DNA of 64,000 nt from Thioclava atlantica (GTDB taxonomy: Bacteria > Pseudomonadota > Alphaproteobacteria > Rhodobacterales > Rhodobacteraceae): positions 62,001-126,000 of the forward strand of contig NZ_AQRC01000006.1 of the NCBI RefSeq assembly GCF_000737065.1, read 5' to 3'. Positions within the stretch are counted from its first letter, which is position 1, and every line of letters starts with the position of its first letter. Below the pieces are notes generated by a model that was not told where the DNA came from, did not search any database, and was given only the letters and a program-made list of their open reading frames with translations. Of the stretch, positions 17,327 through 26,881 are shown one piece after another. The translations under genes and the position numbers were made by a program.

Positions 17327-18313
17327 ATGTCGAAGCTGGTCACGATTTACGGCGGTTCGGGGTTCGTCGGGCGCTATATCGCGCGACGTATGGCAAAGGA
17401 CGGCTGGCGCATCCGCGTCGCCGTGCGGCGGCCGAATGAGGCACTTTTCGTCAAACCTTACGGCGCGGTGGGCCAGGTCGAGCCGGTTCTGTGCAACATC
17501 CGCGACGATGCCAGCGTGCGCGCGGCGATGCAGGGCGCGGATGCGGTGATCAACTGCGTGGGCCTGCTGGTGAACGAGGGCAAGAACACCTTCTCCTCCG
17601 TGCAGGAGGCCGGTGCCGGGCGTGTCGCGCGGATCGCCGCGGAACTGGGCGTGCCGAAACTGGTGCAGATCTCGGCGATCGGCGCCGATCCCGAAAGCGA
17701 GAGCGCCTATGCCCGCACCAAGGCCGTCGGCGAGAAAGCCGTGCTCGAGGCCTATCCGCAAGCGGTGATCCTGCGCCCCTCGGTGATCTTCGGCAACGAG
17801 GACGGGTTCTTCAACAAATTCGCCTCGATGGCGCGCTTCTCGCCGATCCTGCCGATCACCGGCGGCCAGACCAAATTCCAGCCGGTCTTCGTCGATGACG
17901 TGGCCAAGGCCGCGGTGAAGGCCGCCGATGGCGAGGTCGCGCCGGGGATCTACGAACTGGGCGGACCCGATGTCGAGACCTTCCGCGACCTGATCGACAA
18001 GATGCTCGGGATGATCAATCGCCGCCGCGCGGTGATTTCGCTCCCGCGCGGGATCGCCTCGTTGCTGGGTGGCGTCTTCGATCTGGGGCAAGTCGTGACC
18101 GGGGGGCTTTTCGTCAACCGCATCCTGACCCGCGATCAGGTGAAGAACCTCCAGAAGGACAATGTCGTCTCGGAGGGCGCGAAGGGCTTTGCCTATCTCG
18201 GCATCCAGCCGGTCGCGCTGGAGGCGGTGCTGCCGGGCTATCTGTGGCGCTTCCGCCCCCACGGGCAATATGACGCGATCAAGGCCTCGGCGAAGAACCT
18301 TCGCAAGATCTGA
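17327..18313 (+). CDS. Complex I NDUFA9-subunit family / NAD(P)-binding short-chain protein
   Basis: A 328-residue protein of the atypical short-chain dehydrogenase type. [20 protein letters not shown] at the N-terminus is the nucleotide-binding motif, and a later YARTKAVGE segment replaces the usual YxxxK catalytic site. Alphaproteobacterial members are annotated as NDUFA9 family because they resemble the accessory subunit of mitochondrial complex I; whether they associate with NADH dehydrogenase in bacteria is not settled. It is followed by uppP after 51 bases. A ribosome binding site (GGAAAGG) precedes the ATG. Confidence 0.8.
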   Translation: MSKLVTIYGGSGFVGRYIARRMAKDGWRIRVAVRRPNEALFVKPYGAVGQVEPVLCNIRDDASVRAAMQGADAVINCVGLLVNEGKNTFSSVQEAGAGRVARIAAELGVPKLVQISAIGADPESESAYARTKAVGEKAVLEAYPQAVILRPSVIFGNEDGFFNKFASMARFSPILPITGGQTKFQPVFVDDVAKAAVKAADGEVAPGIYELGGPDVETFRDLIDKMLGMINRRRAVISLPRGIASLLGGVFDLGQVVTGGLFVNRILTRDQVKNLQKDNVVSEGAKGFAYLGIQPVALEAVLPGYLWRFRPHGQYDAIKASAKNLRKI

Positions 18314-18364
18314 GATCCGCGGCTGGCCCGCGACCAATTTCCATCCTGAACGGGGCGAGCATTC

Positions 18365-19162
18365 GTGACCTATCTCAATGATGTCGTGCTCGGTGTGATC
18401 GAAGGGATCACCGAGTTCCTTCCCATTTCCTCCACCGGCCACCTGATCCTCGCCGAACATTGGCTCGGCACGCGGTCCGACACCTATAATATCGTGATTC
18501 AGGCCGGGGCGATCCTCGCGGTCACGCTGATTTACTGGCGGCGTCTGATGGAGCTGCTGTTTCACTGGCGCGAACCCGCGAACCGCGATTATCTCCTCAA
18601 GCTGACGGTGGCCTTCGCGATCACAGCGGTTCTGGGCCTGATCGTGAAGAAGATGGGCTTCGAATTGCCGACCACGATCCAGCCGGTGGCCTGGGCGCTG
18701 GTGATCGGCGGCATCTGGATGCTGTTTGCCGAGCAGGTCGCCGACAGGCAGCGCGACAACAGCGCGATCCTCTGGCGGGTCGCGATCGGGGTGGGTCTGG
18801 CGCAGATCGTCGCGGGGATCTTCCCCGGCACCTCGCGCTCGGCGGCGACGATCTTCGTCGCGATGCTTCTGGGCACCTCGAACCGGGCGGCGGCGACCGA
18901 GTTCGCCTTCCTCGTCGGCATCCCCACGATGTATGCGGCGAGCGGCTACGAACTGCTCAAGCAGATCACCCACGGCAACGGCCAACCCGAGAACTGGGGC
19001 TCGCTCGGCATTGCCTTCGTCGTCTCGACCGTGACCGCCTTCGTCGCGGTGAAATGGCTGCTCGGCTACATCCAGGGGCACCGCTTCACGATCTTCGCGG
19101 TCTACCGGATCCTGTTCGGGGGGCTGTTGCTGACTCTTCTGGGCACCGGTGTGGTAAGCTGA
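18365..19162 (+). CDS. uppP: Undecaprenyl-diphosphatase
   Basis: A 265-residue polytopic membrane protein (about seven to eight helices) that dephosphorylates undecaprenyl pyrophosphate to recycle the lipid carrier of cell-wall and surface-glycan synthesis. The start is GTG. Both family signatures are present: EGITEFLPISSTGH at residues 13-26 and PGTSRSAATIF near 155. Loss of bacitracin sensitivity on overexpression is the classic BacA phenotype. Neighbours do not form a dedicated pathway, though this window also has rhamnose synthesis and mtgA, which depend on the same carrier. Confidence 0.95.
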   Translation: MTYLNDVVLGVIEGITEFLPISSTGHLILAEHWLGTRSDTYNIVIQAGAILAVTLIYWRRLMELLFHWREPANRDYLLKLTVAFAITAVLGLIVKKMGFELPTTIQPVAWALVIGGIWMLFAEQVADRQRDNSAILWRVAIGVGLAQIVAGIFPGTSRSAATIFVAMLLGTSNRAAATEFAFLVGIPTMYAASGYELLKQITHGNGQPENWGSLGIAFVVSTVTAFVAVKWLLGYIQGHRFTIFAVYRILFGGLLLTLLGTGVVS

Positions 19163-19291
19163 GGGGGTTCGAATCGATCAACTCGGGCCTGCCGACGCCA
19201 ATTTTTCAACGGCGCGGCGAGGTAAAGGTAACGCGAGTTGACCTATTTTTTGCGAAAATGGTGCGGCCGCCCACACCTTTCGGCCAAAAAT

Positions 19292-19307
19292 CTGACATTT
19301 AGGTCAG
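19292..19307. promoter_or_regulatory. Palindrome upstream of gltD, possible operator
   Basis: CTGAC-ATTTAG-GTCAG lies 74 bases before the gltD ATG, in an AT-richer part of the 218-base intergenic region. Its two perfect 5-base arms separated by 6 bases could be an operator for a nitrogen or amino-acid regulator. The regulator is not identified. Confidence 0.4.
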
Positions 19308-19380
19308 TTGTGCTTACTTTTATTGCCCTGAGAAGCGGTGTAGCAATGCGCACCCACGGTTCACTCAGGGAGGCGCCGAC

Positions 19381-20814
19381 ATGGCCAAGCAACCGATGCT
19401 CAAATTCGTCCACACGGCGAAGGAGATGCCTCAGAAGCGGGATGCAGATGTCCGCTCCCATGATTTCAACGAGATCTATCGCGAATTCGCCGACGAGAAG
19501 GCGAAGGAACAGGCGAGCCGCTGCAGCCAGTGCGGCGTGCCCTATTGCCACACGCATTGCCCGCTCCATAACAACATCCCCGACTGGCTGCGCCTGACCG
19601 CCGAGGGTCGTCTTCAGGAGGCCTACGAGCTCAGCCAGGCCACCAACACCTTCCCCGAGATCTGCGGCCGGATCTGCCCGCAGGACCGCCTGTGCGAAGG
19701 CAATTGCGTGATCGAACAGTCGGGCCACGGCACCGTCACCATCGGCGCGGTCGAGAAATACATCACCGACACCGCCTGGGACATGGGCTGGGTGAAGCCG
19801 ATCAAGCCCGCCACCGAGCGCGCCGAGAGCGTCGCCATCATCGGCGCGGGTCCGGGCGGCCTTTCGGCGGCCGACGTGTTGCGCCGCGCCGGCGTGCAGG
19901 TCACCGTCTACGATCGCTACGACCGCGCGGGCGGGCTGATGACCTATGGCATCCCCGGCTTCAAGCTGGAGAAGGACGTGGTGATGAACCGCGTCAAGCA
20001 GCTCGAAGAGGGCGGCGTCGAATTCGTGCTCAACTGCAATGTCGGCACCGACATCTCCTTCGACGCGATCCGCGGCAAGCATGACGCGGTACTCATCGCG
20101 ACGGGCGTCTACAAGACGCGCGAGTTGACCGATCCGGGTGCGGATGCCGCGGGCATCGTGCGCGCGATCGACTACCTGACCGTCTCGAACAAGCTCAGCT
20201 TCGGCGATGACGTGCCGGAATTCGAGGACGGCACGCTGAATGCGGAAGGCAAGCGCGTCGTCGTCATCGGCGGTGGCGACACCGCGATGGACTGCGTGCG
20301 CACCGCCATCCGCCAGGGCGCGACCAGCGTGAAATGTCTCTATCGCCGCGACCGCGCGAACATGCCGGGCTCGCAGCGCGAAGTGCAGAACGCCGAGGAA
20401 GAGGGCGTCGAATTCGTCTGGCTCTCGGCGCCCGCGGGCTTCTCGGGCGATCCGGTGCAGAAGGTCCTGGTGCAGCAGATGCGTCTGGGCGCCCCCGACG
20501 CCTCAGGCCGGCAGCGTCCCGAGAAGATCGAGGACGGCATCTACGAGGAAGAGGCCGATCTGGTGATCAAGGCGCTTGGCTTCGAACCCGAGGATCTCGC
20601 CGGCCAGTGGCAGGCGGACGATCTCGAAACCACCCGCTGGGGCACCGTGAAGGCCGAGTTCGGCACCCATGCCACCTCGATCCCCGGCGTCTATGCGGTG
20701 GGCGACATCGTGCGCGGCGCGAGCCTCGTGGTCTGGGCGATCCGCGACGGTCGCGAGGCCGGCGGCTCGATCCTGCGCTACCTCGACAATGTCGCGGCGG
20801 TCGCGGCGGAGTAA
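19381..20814 (+). CDS. gltD: Glutamate synthase (NADPH) small subunit
   Basis: A 477-residue beta subunit of NADPH-dependent glutamate synthase. The N-terminal Cys-rich segment (CSQCGVPYCHTHCP at about 49-62, with further Cys near 100) holds the Fe-S clusters. An FAD motif IIGAGPGGLSAADVLRRAG (near 150) and an NADPH motif VVIGGGDTAMDCVRTA (near 295) follow. It passes electrons from NADPH to GltB for reductive transfer of the glutamine amide to 2-oxoglutarate. The preceding GGGAGGCGCCGAC supplies the ribosome binding site. It is first of three genes, before an unknown exported protein and gltB. Confidence 0.96.
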   Translation: MAKQPMLKFVHTAKEMPQKRDADVRSHDFNEIYREFADEKAKEQASRCSQCGVPYCHTHCPLHNNIPDWLRLTAEGRLQEAYELSQATNTFPEICGRICPQDRLCEGNCVIEQSGHGTVTIGAVEKYITDTAWDMGWVKPIKPATERAESVAIIGAGPGGLSAADVLRRAGVQVTVYDRYDRAGGLMTYGIPGFKLEKDVVMNRVKQLEEGGVEFVLNCNVGTDISFDAIRGKHDAVLIATGVYKTRELTDPGADAAGIVRAIDYLTVSNKLSFGDDVPEFEDGTLNAEGKRVVVIGGGDTAMDCVRTAIRQGATSVKCLYRRDRANMPGSQREVQNAEEEGVEFVWLSAPAGFSGDPVQKVLVQQMRLGAPDASGRQRPEKIEDGIYEEEADLVIKALGFEPEDLAGQWQADDLETTRWGTVKAEFGTHATSIPGVYAVGDIVRGASLVVWAIRDGREAGGSILRYLDNVAAVAAE

Positions 20815-20851
20815 TCCGCCCCTGCCTCTTCTCGAAAGGATGGATCTGGCA

Positions 20852-21610
20852 ATGTGGTCGAAGACGATCGGCACCGCGATCTGGGGGGCGCTTCTCGGCG
20901 CTCTGCCCGCGCACGCGGCCGATTTCGCGCCGCCCGCCGGTTGCGAGGTCTTCATGACCGTGCAGATGCACAATTGCCAGGTCGCCAATCACTACCGCTG
21001 CGCCGCAGATCCCGCCGGCGATCAATGGGCGGCCTATAGTGATGGCAACGGGCTCTATTACGTGAGCCATATCGACGGCGAGACGCGCTGGCTCGAGAGC
21101 CTTGCAACCGAGACCGGCGAGGTCGAACTGCTCGACACTGCCGCCTCGGGCGATCTTCCCTCCTTCTCGACGCTCCTTTCCACTGGCAAGGACGATTACG
21201 ATTTCGTCACGCGGAGCAATTTCGGCGAGAGCCGGCGCTATCGCGGGACGGACCGGCTCACCGGCAAGTCGATCAAGATCGACGATGTGCTGCTCGAGAC
21301 GATCAGTTTCGAGCTGCGCGAGGAGACCGGCGCGGGCGAGCCGATCTCGAACCGCTCCGGCACGCAATATATCAGCCGCAAGGAGCGCCTGTTCCTCAGC
21401 GGCCCCGAACGCTTCGAAAGCGCCGATGGCGAGGTCGCGACATTCGACGACAGCCCCGCGCGTTTCGATTTCCCCGGCGATCCCGGCTTTTCCAGCCAGA
21501 CGCCGGAATATGACTGCGACATGATGATGACCGGAGCGCCCGGGGCGGCGCAGACCCTGATCCGGTTCACCCCGAATTCCCGCTCATTCTCCAAGGAGGC
21601 ACTGAGATGA
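20852..21610 (+). CDS. Exported protein of unknown function between gltD and gltB
   Basis: A 252-residue protein with a signal peptide (MWSKTIGTAIWGALLGALPA, cleavage near AHA-AD). The mature part has Cys residues near 30, 40, 50 and the C-terminus, which could form disulfides in the periplasm, and is rich in beta-strand-like sequence and acidic residues. I do not recognise a family. An alternative ATG at 20840 adds four residues. It begins 37 bases after gltD and its TGA overlaps the ATG of gltB, so it is embedded in the glutamate synthase operon. Codon use appears like the neighbours. Function is unknown; the position does not prove a role in nitrogen metabolism. Confidence 0.8.
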   Translation: MWSKTIGTAIWGALLGALPAHAADFAPPAGCEVFMTVQMHNCQVANHYRCAADPAGDQWAAYSDGNGLYYVSHIDGETRWLESLATETGEVELLDTAASGDLPSFSTLLSTGKDDYDFVTRSNFGESRRYRGTDRLTGKSIKIDDVLLETISFELREETGAGEPISNRSGTQYISRKERLFLSGPERFESADGEVATFDDSPARFDFPGDPGFSSQTPEYDCDMMMTGAPGAAQTLIRFTPNSRSFSKEALR

Positions 21611-24600
21611 CCAAATATGATGAAGCCTGGGTGGCCGCCGAGGAAGCCAAGCGCAAATGGATGGACGAGAACTCGCTCTGGAAGGAAGAGGACGAGAAGG
21701 CCTCCTGCGGCGTGGGCCTCGTGGTCTCGCTCGACGGCAAGGCCTCGCGCAAGGTGGTCGAGCACGGCATCGACGCGCTCAAGGCGATCTGGCATCGCGG
21801 TGCCGTCGACGCCGACGGCAAGACCGGCGACGGGGCGGGCATCCACGTGCAGATCCCGGCGCCCTTCTTCTATGACCAGATTCGCCGCACCGGCCACGAG
21901 CCGGACATGGAGAAGATGATCGCGGTCGGTCAGGTCTTCCTGCCGCGCACCGATTTCGGCGCGCAGGAGCGCTGCCGGACGATCGTGGAATCCGAAGTTC
22001 TGCGGATGGGCCACTACATCTACGGCTGGCGCCACGTGCCGGTGAATACCGAGGTGCTGGGCGAGAAGGCCAACGCGACCCGTCCCGAAATCGAGCAGAT
22101 CCTGATCCGCAACGACAGGGATATCGACGACGAGCAGTTCGAGCGCGACCTCTACATCATCCGCCGCCGCATCGAGAAAGCGGCGATCGCGGCACAGATC
22201 AACGGGCTCTACATCTGCTCGCTGTCCTGCCGTTCGATCATCTACAAGGGGATGATGCTGGCCGAGCAGGTCGCCGAGTTCTATCCCGACCTCAAGGATG
22301 ATCGGTTCGAGAGTGCCTTCGCGATCTACCACCAGCGCTATTCGACCAACACCTTCCCGCAATGGTGGCTGGCCCAGCCCTTCCGGATGCTCGCCCATAA
22401 CGGCGAGATCAACACGATCAAGGGCAACAGCAACTGGATGAAGAGCCACGAGATCCGCATGGCCTCGTCGGCCTTCGGCGAAGGCGCCGAGGACATCAAG
22501 CCGATCATCCCGGCCGGCGCCTCGGATTCCGGCGCGCTCGATGCGGTGTTCGAACTGATGGTGCGCTCGGGCCGCAACGCGCCGATGGTGAAGACCATGC
22601 TGGTGCCCGAGCCGTGGTCGAACGCGATCGACAACATGCCCTCGGCCTGGCAGGACATGTATGCCTATTGCAACGCGGTGATGGAGCCGTGGGACGGCCC
22701 CGCCGCGCTCGCGATGACCGATGGCCGCTGGGTCTGCGGCGGTCTCGACCGCAACGGGTTGCGCCCGCTGCGCTACGTCATCACCGGCGACGGCCAGCTG
22801 ATCGCGGGCTCGGAGGCCGGCATGGTGCCGATCGACGAGGCCACCGTGGTCGAGAAGGGCGCGCTCGGCCCGGGCCAGATGATCGCGGTCGACATGAAAG
22901 AGGGCCGCCTCTATCACGACGTGGAAATCAAGGACAAGCTGGCCGCCAGCCAGCCCTTCGGCGAATGGGTGAGCAAGGTCACCGATCTCAACGCGCTTCT
23001 CGCCGATGTGCCCGAAGAGTCGAAATTCTCCGGCGGCGACCTGCGCAAACGCCAGATCGCGGCGGGCTACTCGATCGAGGAGATCGAACAGATCCTCTCG
23101 CCGATGGCCGAGGACGGCAAGGAAGCGATCGCCTCGATGGGCGACGACACCCCTCCGGCGGTTCTCTCCAAGCAATACCGCCCGCTGAGCCACTTCTTCC
23201 GGCAGAACTTCAGCCAGGTCACCAACCCGCCGATCGACAGCCTGCGCGAAAGCCGCGTGATGTCGCTCAAGACGCGCTTCGGCAACCTCAAGAACGTGCT
23301 GGACGAGGACAGCTCGCAAACCGAGATCTGGATCCTCGAAAGCCCCTTCCTCGCGAATGCCGAATTCGAGGTGATGCTGAAGCAATTCGGCGAGCAGGTG
23401 ACGATGATCGACTGCACCTTCCCGGCTGATGCCGATCAGGAAGCGCTGCGCGAAGGTCTGACCCGGATCCGCCTGGAAGCCGAGGATGCGGTGCGCTCGG
23501 GCGCGCTCCATATCGTGCTGACCGACGAGGGGCAGGACGAGGGCAAGGTCGCGATGCCGATGATCCTCGCGACCTCCGCCGTGCATAGCTGGCTCACCCA
23601 GAAGGGCCTGCGGACCTTCTGCTCGATCAACGTGCGCTCGGCCGAGTGCATCGACCCGCATTACTTCGCGGTGCTGATCGGCGCGGGCGCGACCACCGTG
23701 AACGCCTATCTCGCGCAGGACACGATCGCCGACCGGATCAATCGCGGCCTGATCGAAGGGTCGCTCGTCGATGCGATGCGCCGCTATCGCGACGCGATCA
23801 ATGCCGGCCTTCTCAAGATCATGTCGAAGATGGGCATCTCGGTGATCTCCTCCTATCGCGGCGGCCTGAATTTCGAGGCCGTGGGCCTGAGCCGCGCGAT
23901 GGTGAACGAGTACTTCCCCGGCATGCAGAGCCGGATCTCGGGGATCGGTCTGCACGGCATCCAGCACAAGCTCGAAGAGGTTCATGCCAAGGGCTGGAAA
24001 GGCGGTCAGGACGTGCTCCCGATCGGCGGCTTCTACAAGGCGCGCCGCACCGGCGAGGCCCATGCCTGGGGTGCGCAGTCGATGCATATGCTGCAATCGG
24101 CCTGCAACCGCGCGAGCTACGATCTGTGGAAGCAGTATTCCGCGATGATGCGGGCGAACCCGCCGATCCATATCCGCGACATGCTCGACATCAAGCCGCT
24201 GGCGAAACCGGTGCCGATCGAGGAGGTGGAATCGATCACCTCGATCCGCAAGCGCTTCGTCACCCCGGGGATGTCGCTCGGCGCGCTCTCGCCCGAGGCG
24301 CACAAGCTGCTCAACGTCGCGATGAACCGGATCGGCGCGAAATCGGATTCGGGGGAAGGCGGCGAGGATCCGGCGCATTTCGTGCCCGAGCCCAATGGCG
24401 ACAACCCCTCGGCGAAGATCAAGCAGGTGGCCTCGGGTCGTTTCGGTGTGACCGCCGAATACCTCAACCATTGCGAAGAGCTTGAGATCAAGGTGGCCCA
24501 GGGCGCCAAGCCGGGCGAAGGCGGCCAGCTTCCCGGCATGAAGGTCACCGACCTGATCGCGCGGCTGCGTCACTCGACCAAGGGCGTGACGCTGATCTCG

Positions 24601-26145
24601 CCGCCGCCACACCATGACATCTACTCGATCGAAGACCTCGCGCAGCTGATCTACGACCTCAAGCAGATCAACCCGAAGGTCAAAGTGACGGTGAAGCTGG
24701 TGGCCTCCTCGGGCGTCGGCACGATCGCGGCCGGTGTCGCGAAGGCGAAGGCCGACATCATCCTGATCTCGGGCCACAATGGCGGCACGGGTGCGTCGCC
24801 CGCGACCTCGATCAAATATGCGGGTCTGCCGTGGGAGATGGGTCTGACCGAGGCGCATCAGGTGCTCGCGATGAACAACCTGCGCGAACGCGTCACCCTG
24901 CGCACCGATGGCGGGTTGCGTACGGGCCGCGACATCGTGATGGCGGCGATGATGGGGGCCGAGGAATACGGCATCGGCACCGCGGCGCTGATCGCGATGG
25001 GCTGCATCATGGTGCGTCAGTGCCAGTCGAACACCTGCCCGGTGGGCGTCTGCACGCAAGACCCCGAGCTGCGCGCCAAGTTCACCGGCACGGCGGACAA
25101 GGTGGTGAACCTGATCACCTTCTATGCCCAGGAAGTCCGCGAAATCCTTGCCTCGATCGGCGCGCGTTCGCTCGACGAGGTGATCGGGCGTGCCGACCTG
25201 CTCCATCAGGTCAGCCGCGGTTCGGCGCATCTCGACGATCTGGATCTCAACCCGCTCCTGATCACCGTCGATGGCTGGGACAAGATCGTCTATGACCGGT
25301 CGAAGCCGCGCAACTGGGTGCCCGACACGCTCGATGCCGAGATCATCCGCGACGGTGCACGCTTCTTCGAGGATGGCGAGAAGATGCAGCTCTCCTATGC
25401 GGTGCGCAACACGCTGCGCACCATCGGGACGCGCGCCTCGAGCCATATCGTGAAGAAGTTCGGCATGAAGAACGCGCTTCAGCCCGACCATCTCACGGTG
25501 AAGCTGACCGGGTCCTGCGGCCAGTCGCTCGGGGCCTTCGCGGCGCCGGGGCTCAAGCTCGAGGTTTCGGGCGATGCGAACGACTATGTGGGCAAGGGCC
25601 TGTCGGGCGGCACGATCGTCGTGCGTCCGCCGATGGTCTCGCCGCTCGACGCCTCGGAGAACACCATCATCGGCAATACCGTGCTTTACGGGGCGACCGA
25701 CGGGTATCTCTTCGCGGCAGGCCGCGCGGGCGAGCGTTTCGCGGTGCGCAACTCGGGGGCGAAGGTCGTCGTCGAGGGCTGCGGTTCGAACGGCTGCGAA
25801 TACATGACGGGCGGCGTCGCGGTGATCCTCGGCTCGATCGGGGCGAATTTCGGCGCGGGCATGACCGGCGGCATGGCCTATCTCTACGATCCCGAAGGGG
25901 TTGCCGAGGACATGATGAACCTCGAAAGCCTCGTGACCTGCGGGCTCGGCCATGCGCATTGGGAGGCCCAGCTCAAGGGGCTGATCGAGCGCCATGTCGC
26001 CGAGACCAACTCGCGCAAGGCCAGCGAAATCCTTCAGCACTGGGACACCGAGAAAGCCAATTTCCTGCAGGTCTGCCCGAAGGAAATGCTCGTCCACCTG
26101 CCCTACCCGCTGAGCGACGAACCCCAGGCGGTTCCCGCAGAGTAA
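21607..26145 (+). CDS. gltB: Glutamate synthase (NADPH) large subunit
   Basis: The 1512-residue alpha subunit. A short propeptide precedes Cys 34 (KASCGVGLV), the N-terminal nucleophile of the glutaminase domain after processing. The central and FMN-binding synthase domains follow (about 440-1230), with the [3Fe-4S] cluster ligands in the segment CIMVRQCQSNTCPVGVC near 1136-1152. The C-terminal beta-helix domain (about 1260-1480) contains glycine-rich repeats such as GGTIVVRPP. It converts glutamine plus 2-oxoglutarate to two glutamates with electrons from GltD. Its ATG overlaps the stop of the preceding exported-protein gene by four bases. Confidence 0.98.
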   Translation: MTKYDEAWVAAEEAKRKWMDENSLWKEEDEKASCGVGLVVSLDGKASRKVVEHGIDALKAIWHRGAVDADGKTGDGAGIHVQIPAPFFYDQIRRTGHEPDMEKMIAVGQVFLPRTDFGAQERCRTIVESEVLRMGHYIYGWRHVPVNTEVLGEKANATRPEIEQILIRNDRDIDDEQFERDLYIIRRRIEKAAIAAQINGLYICSLSCRSIIYKGMMLAEQVAEFYPDLKDDRFESAFAIYHQRYSTNTFPQWWLAQPFRMLAHNGEINTIKGNSNWMKSHEIRMASSAFGEGAEDIKPIIPAGASDSGALDAVFELMVRSGRNAPMVKTMLVPEPWSNAIDNMPSAWQDMYAYCNAVMEPWDGPAALAMTDGRWVCGGLDRNGLRPLRYVITGDGQLIAGSEAGMVPIDEATVVEKGALGPGQMIAVDMKEGRLYHDVEIKDKLAASQPFGEWVSKVTDLNALLADVPEESKFSGGDLRKRQIAAGYSIEEIEQILSPMAEDGKEAIASMGDDTPPAVLSKQYRPLSHFFRQNFSQVTNPPIDSLRESRVMSLKTRFGNLKNVLDEDSSQTEIWILESPFLANAEFEVMLKQFGEQVTMIDCTFPADADQEALREGLTRIRLEAEDAVRSGALHIVLTDEGQDEGKVAMPMILATSAVHSWLTQKGLRTFCSINVRSAECIDPHYFAVLIGAGATTVNAYLAQDTIADRINRGLIEGSLVDAMRRYRDAINAGLLKIMSKMGISVISSYRGGLNFEAVGLSRAMVNEYFPGMQSRISGIGLHGIQHKLEEVHAKGWKGGQDVLPIGGFYKARRTGEAHAWGAQSMHMLQSACNRASYDLWKQYSAMMRANPPIHIRDMLDIKPLAKPVPIEEVESITSIRKRFVTPGMSLGALSPEAHKLLNVAMNRIGAKSDSGEGGEDPAHFVPEPNGDNPSAKIKQVASGRFGVTAEYLNHCEELEIKVAQGAKPGEGGQLPGMKVTDLIARLRHSTKGVTLISPPPHHDIYSIEDLAQLIYDLKQINPKVKVTVKLVASSGVGTIAAGVAKAKADIILISGHNGGTGASPATSIKYAGLPWEMGLTEAHQVLAMNNLRERVTLRTDGGLRTGRDIVMAAMMGAEEYGIGTAALIAMGCIMVRQCQSNTCPVGVCTQDPELRAKFTGTADKVVNLITFYAQEVREILASIGARSLDEVIGRADLLHQVSRGSAHLDDLDLNPLLITVDGWDKIVYDRSKPRNWVPDTLDAEIIRDGARFFEDGEKMQLSYAVRNTLRTIGTRASSHIVKKFGMKNALQPDHLTVKLTGSCGQSLGAFAAPGLKLEVSGDANDYVGKGLSGGTIVVRPPMVSPLDASENTIIGNTVLYGATDGYLFAAGRAGERFAVRNSGAKVVVEGCGSNGCEYMTGGVAVILGSIGANFGAGMTGGMAYLYDPEGVAEDMMNLESLVTCGLGHAHWEAQLKGLIERHVAETNSRKASEILQHWDTEKANFLQVCPKEMLVHLPYPLSDEPQAVPAE

Positions 26146-26173
26146 GGAACCCGCGACGATCCCGGACGTTTTG

Positions 26174-26200
26174 GGGGCGAGGCGAAAGTCTCGCCCCTTG
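26174..26200 (+). terminator. Probable terminator after gltB
   Basis: GGGGCGAG and CTCGCCCC, separated by 8 bases (stem 26174-26197), are followed by a short TTGT tail. It lies 29 bases after the gltB stop and before the ribosome binding site of the next gene. Confidence 0.6.
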
Positions 26201-26218
26201 TCACGTCCGGAGGAAGCG

Positions 26219-26794
26219 ATGTCCGAACTTCTGATCCTCGCCCATGACACCGAAAGCGCCGGTTTCGCGCTTCGTGACCAGCTCGAGGCGCTGCGCCGCG
26301 AAGGGATGATCTCCGCGCAGGATATCGTCCTCGTGACCCGCGAACCGACCGGCGACGTGCGCCTGCATCAGGAGGCGAACACCACCGCGATGGGGGCCGT
26401 CGGCGGGGCCGTCTGGGGCGGTCTGCTCGGGCTCGTCTTCATGGCGCCGGTGATCGGGGCCGCGATCGGAGCGGGCGCCGGTGCGGTCGCGGGCCATGCC
26501 ACCGATCTCGGTATCAATGACGGGTTCCTTCACGCCGCCGGCGAGAGCCTGCCCGAGGGCGGTTCCGCGGTCTTCGTCCTGCTGCACAAGGGCACCGCGC
26601 ATGAGACGCTCGATCGTCTGCACCGGCTGGGCCATGTTTCCGACCGGATGCTGCAGACCCGGATCGAGCCCGATTTCCACCACCGGATCGAGACGGCGCT
26701 TCGCGAAGGCGGCACCACCGCGCTTACGGGGCGCGAAATCTCGCAGGGCTCGATCGGTGATCTGGCCCGGATCGTGGGGCCTTCCGCGCTCTGA
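26219..26794 (+). CDS. DUF1269-type membrane protein with glycine zipper
   Basis: A 191-residue protein preceded by GGAGGAAGCG. It has a central glycine/alanine-rich hydrophobic stretch (residues 59-92: repeated GxxxG, such as GAVGGAVWGGLLGLVF) that forms one or two membrane helices, with soluble segments on both sides. This matches the DUF1269 family of small membrane proteins, whose function is not established. The first 45 residues resemble a ferredoxin-like fold. It lies after the gltB hairpin and is probably transcribed separately or by readthrough. Confidence 0.75.
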   Translation: MSELLILAHDTESAGFALRDQLEALRREGMISAQDIVLVTREPTGDVRLHQEANTTAMGAVGGAVWGGLLGLVFMAPVIGAAIGAGAGAVAGHATDLGINDGFLHAAGESLPEGGSAVFVLLHKGTAHETLDRLHRLGHVSDRMLQTRIEPDFHHRIETALREGGTTALTGREISQGSIGDLARIVGPSAL

Positions 26795-26881
26795 CGGACG
26801 ACCTCGCTGCTCCAGAACCACCGTCTAGACGCCTCAATTTAACCAAGATTTCTGAGTATTTCCCGGCTCAAGGCCCGGGAA

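Noticed and set aside
21238-26250. 1670-codon open frame on the minus strand opposite gltB
   Set aside because: It mirrors the high-GC coding of gltB and its translation is rich in His, Arg and Asp with no recognisable domain; gltB is certain on the plus strand.
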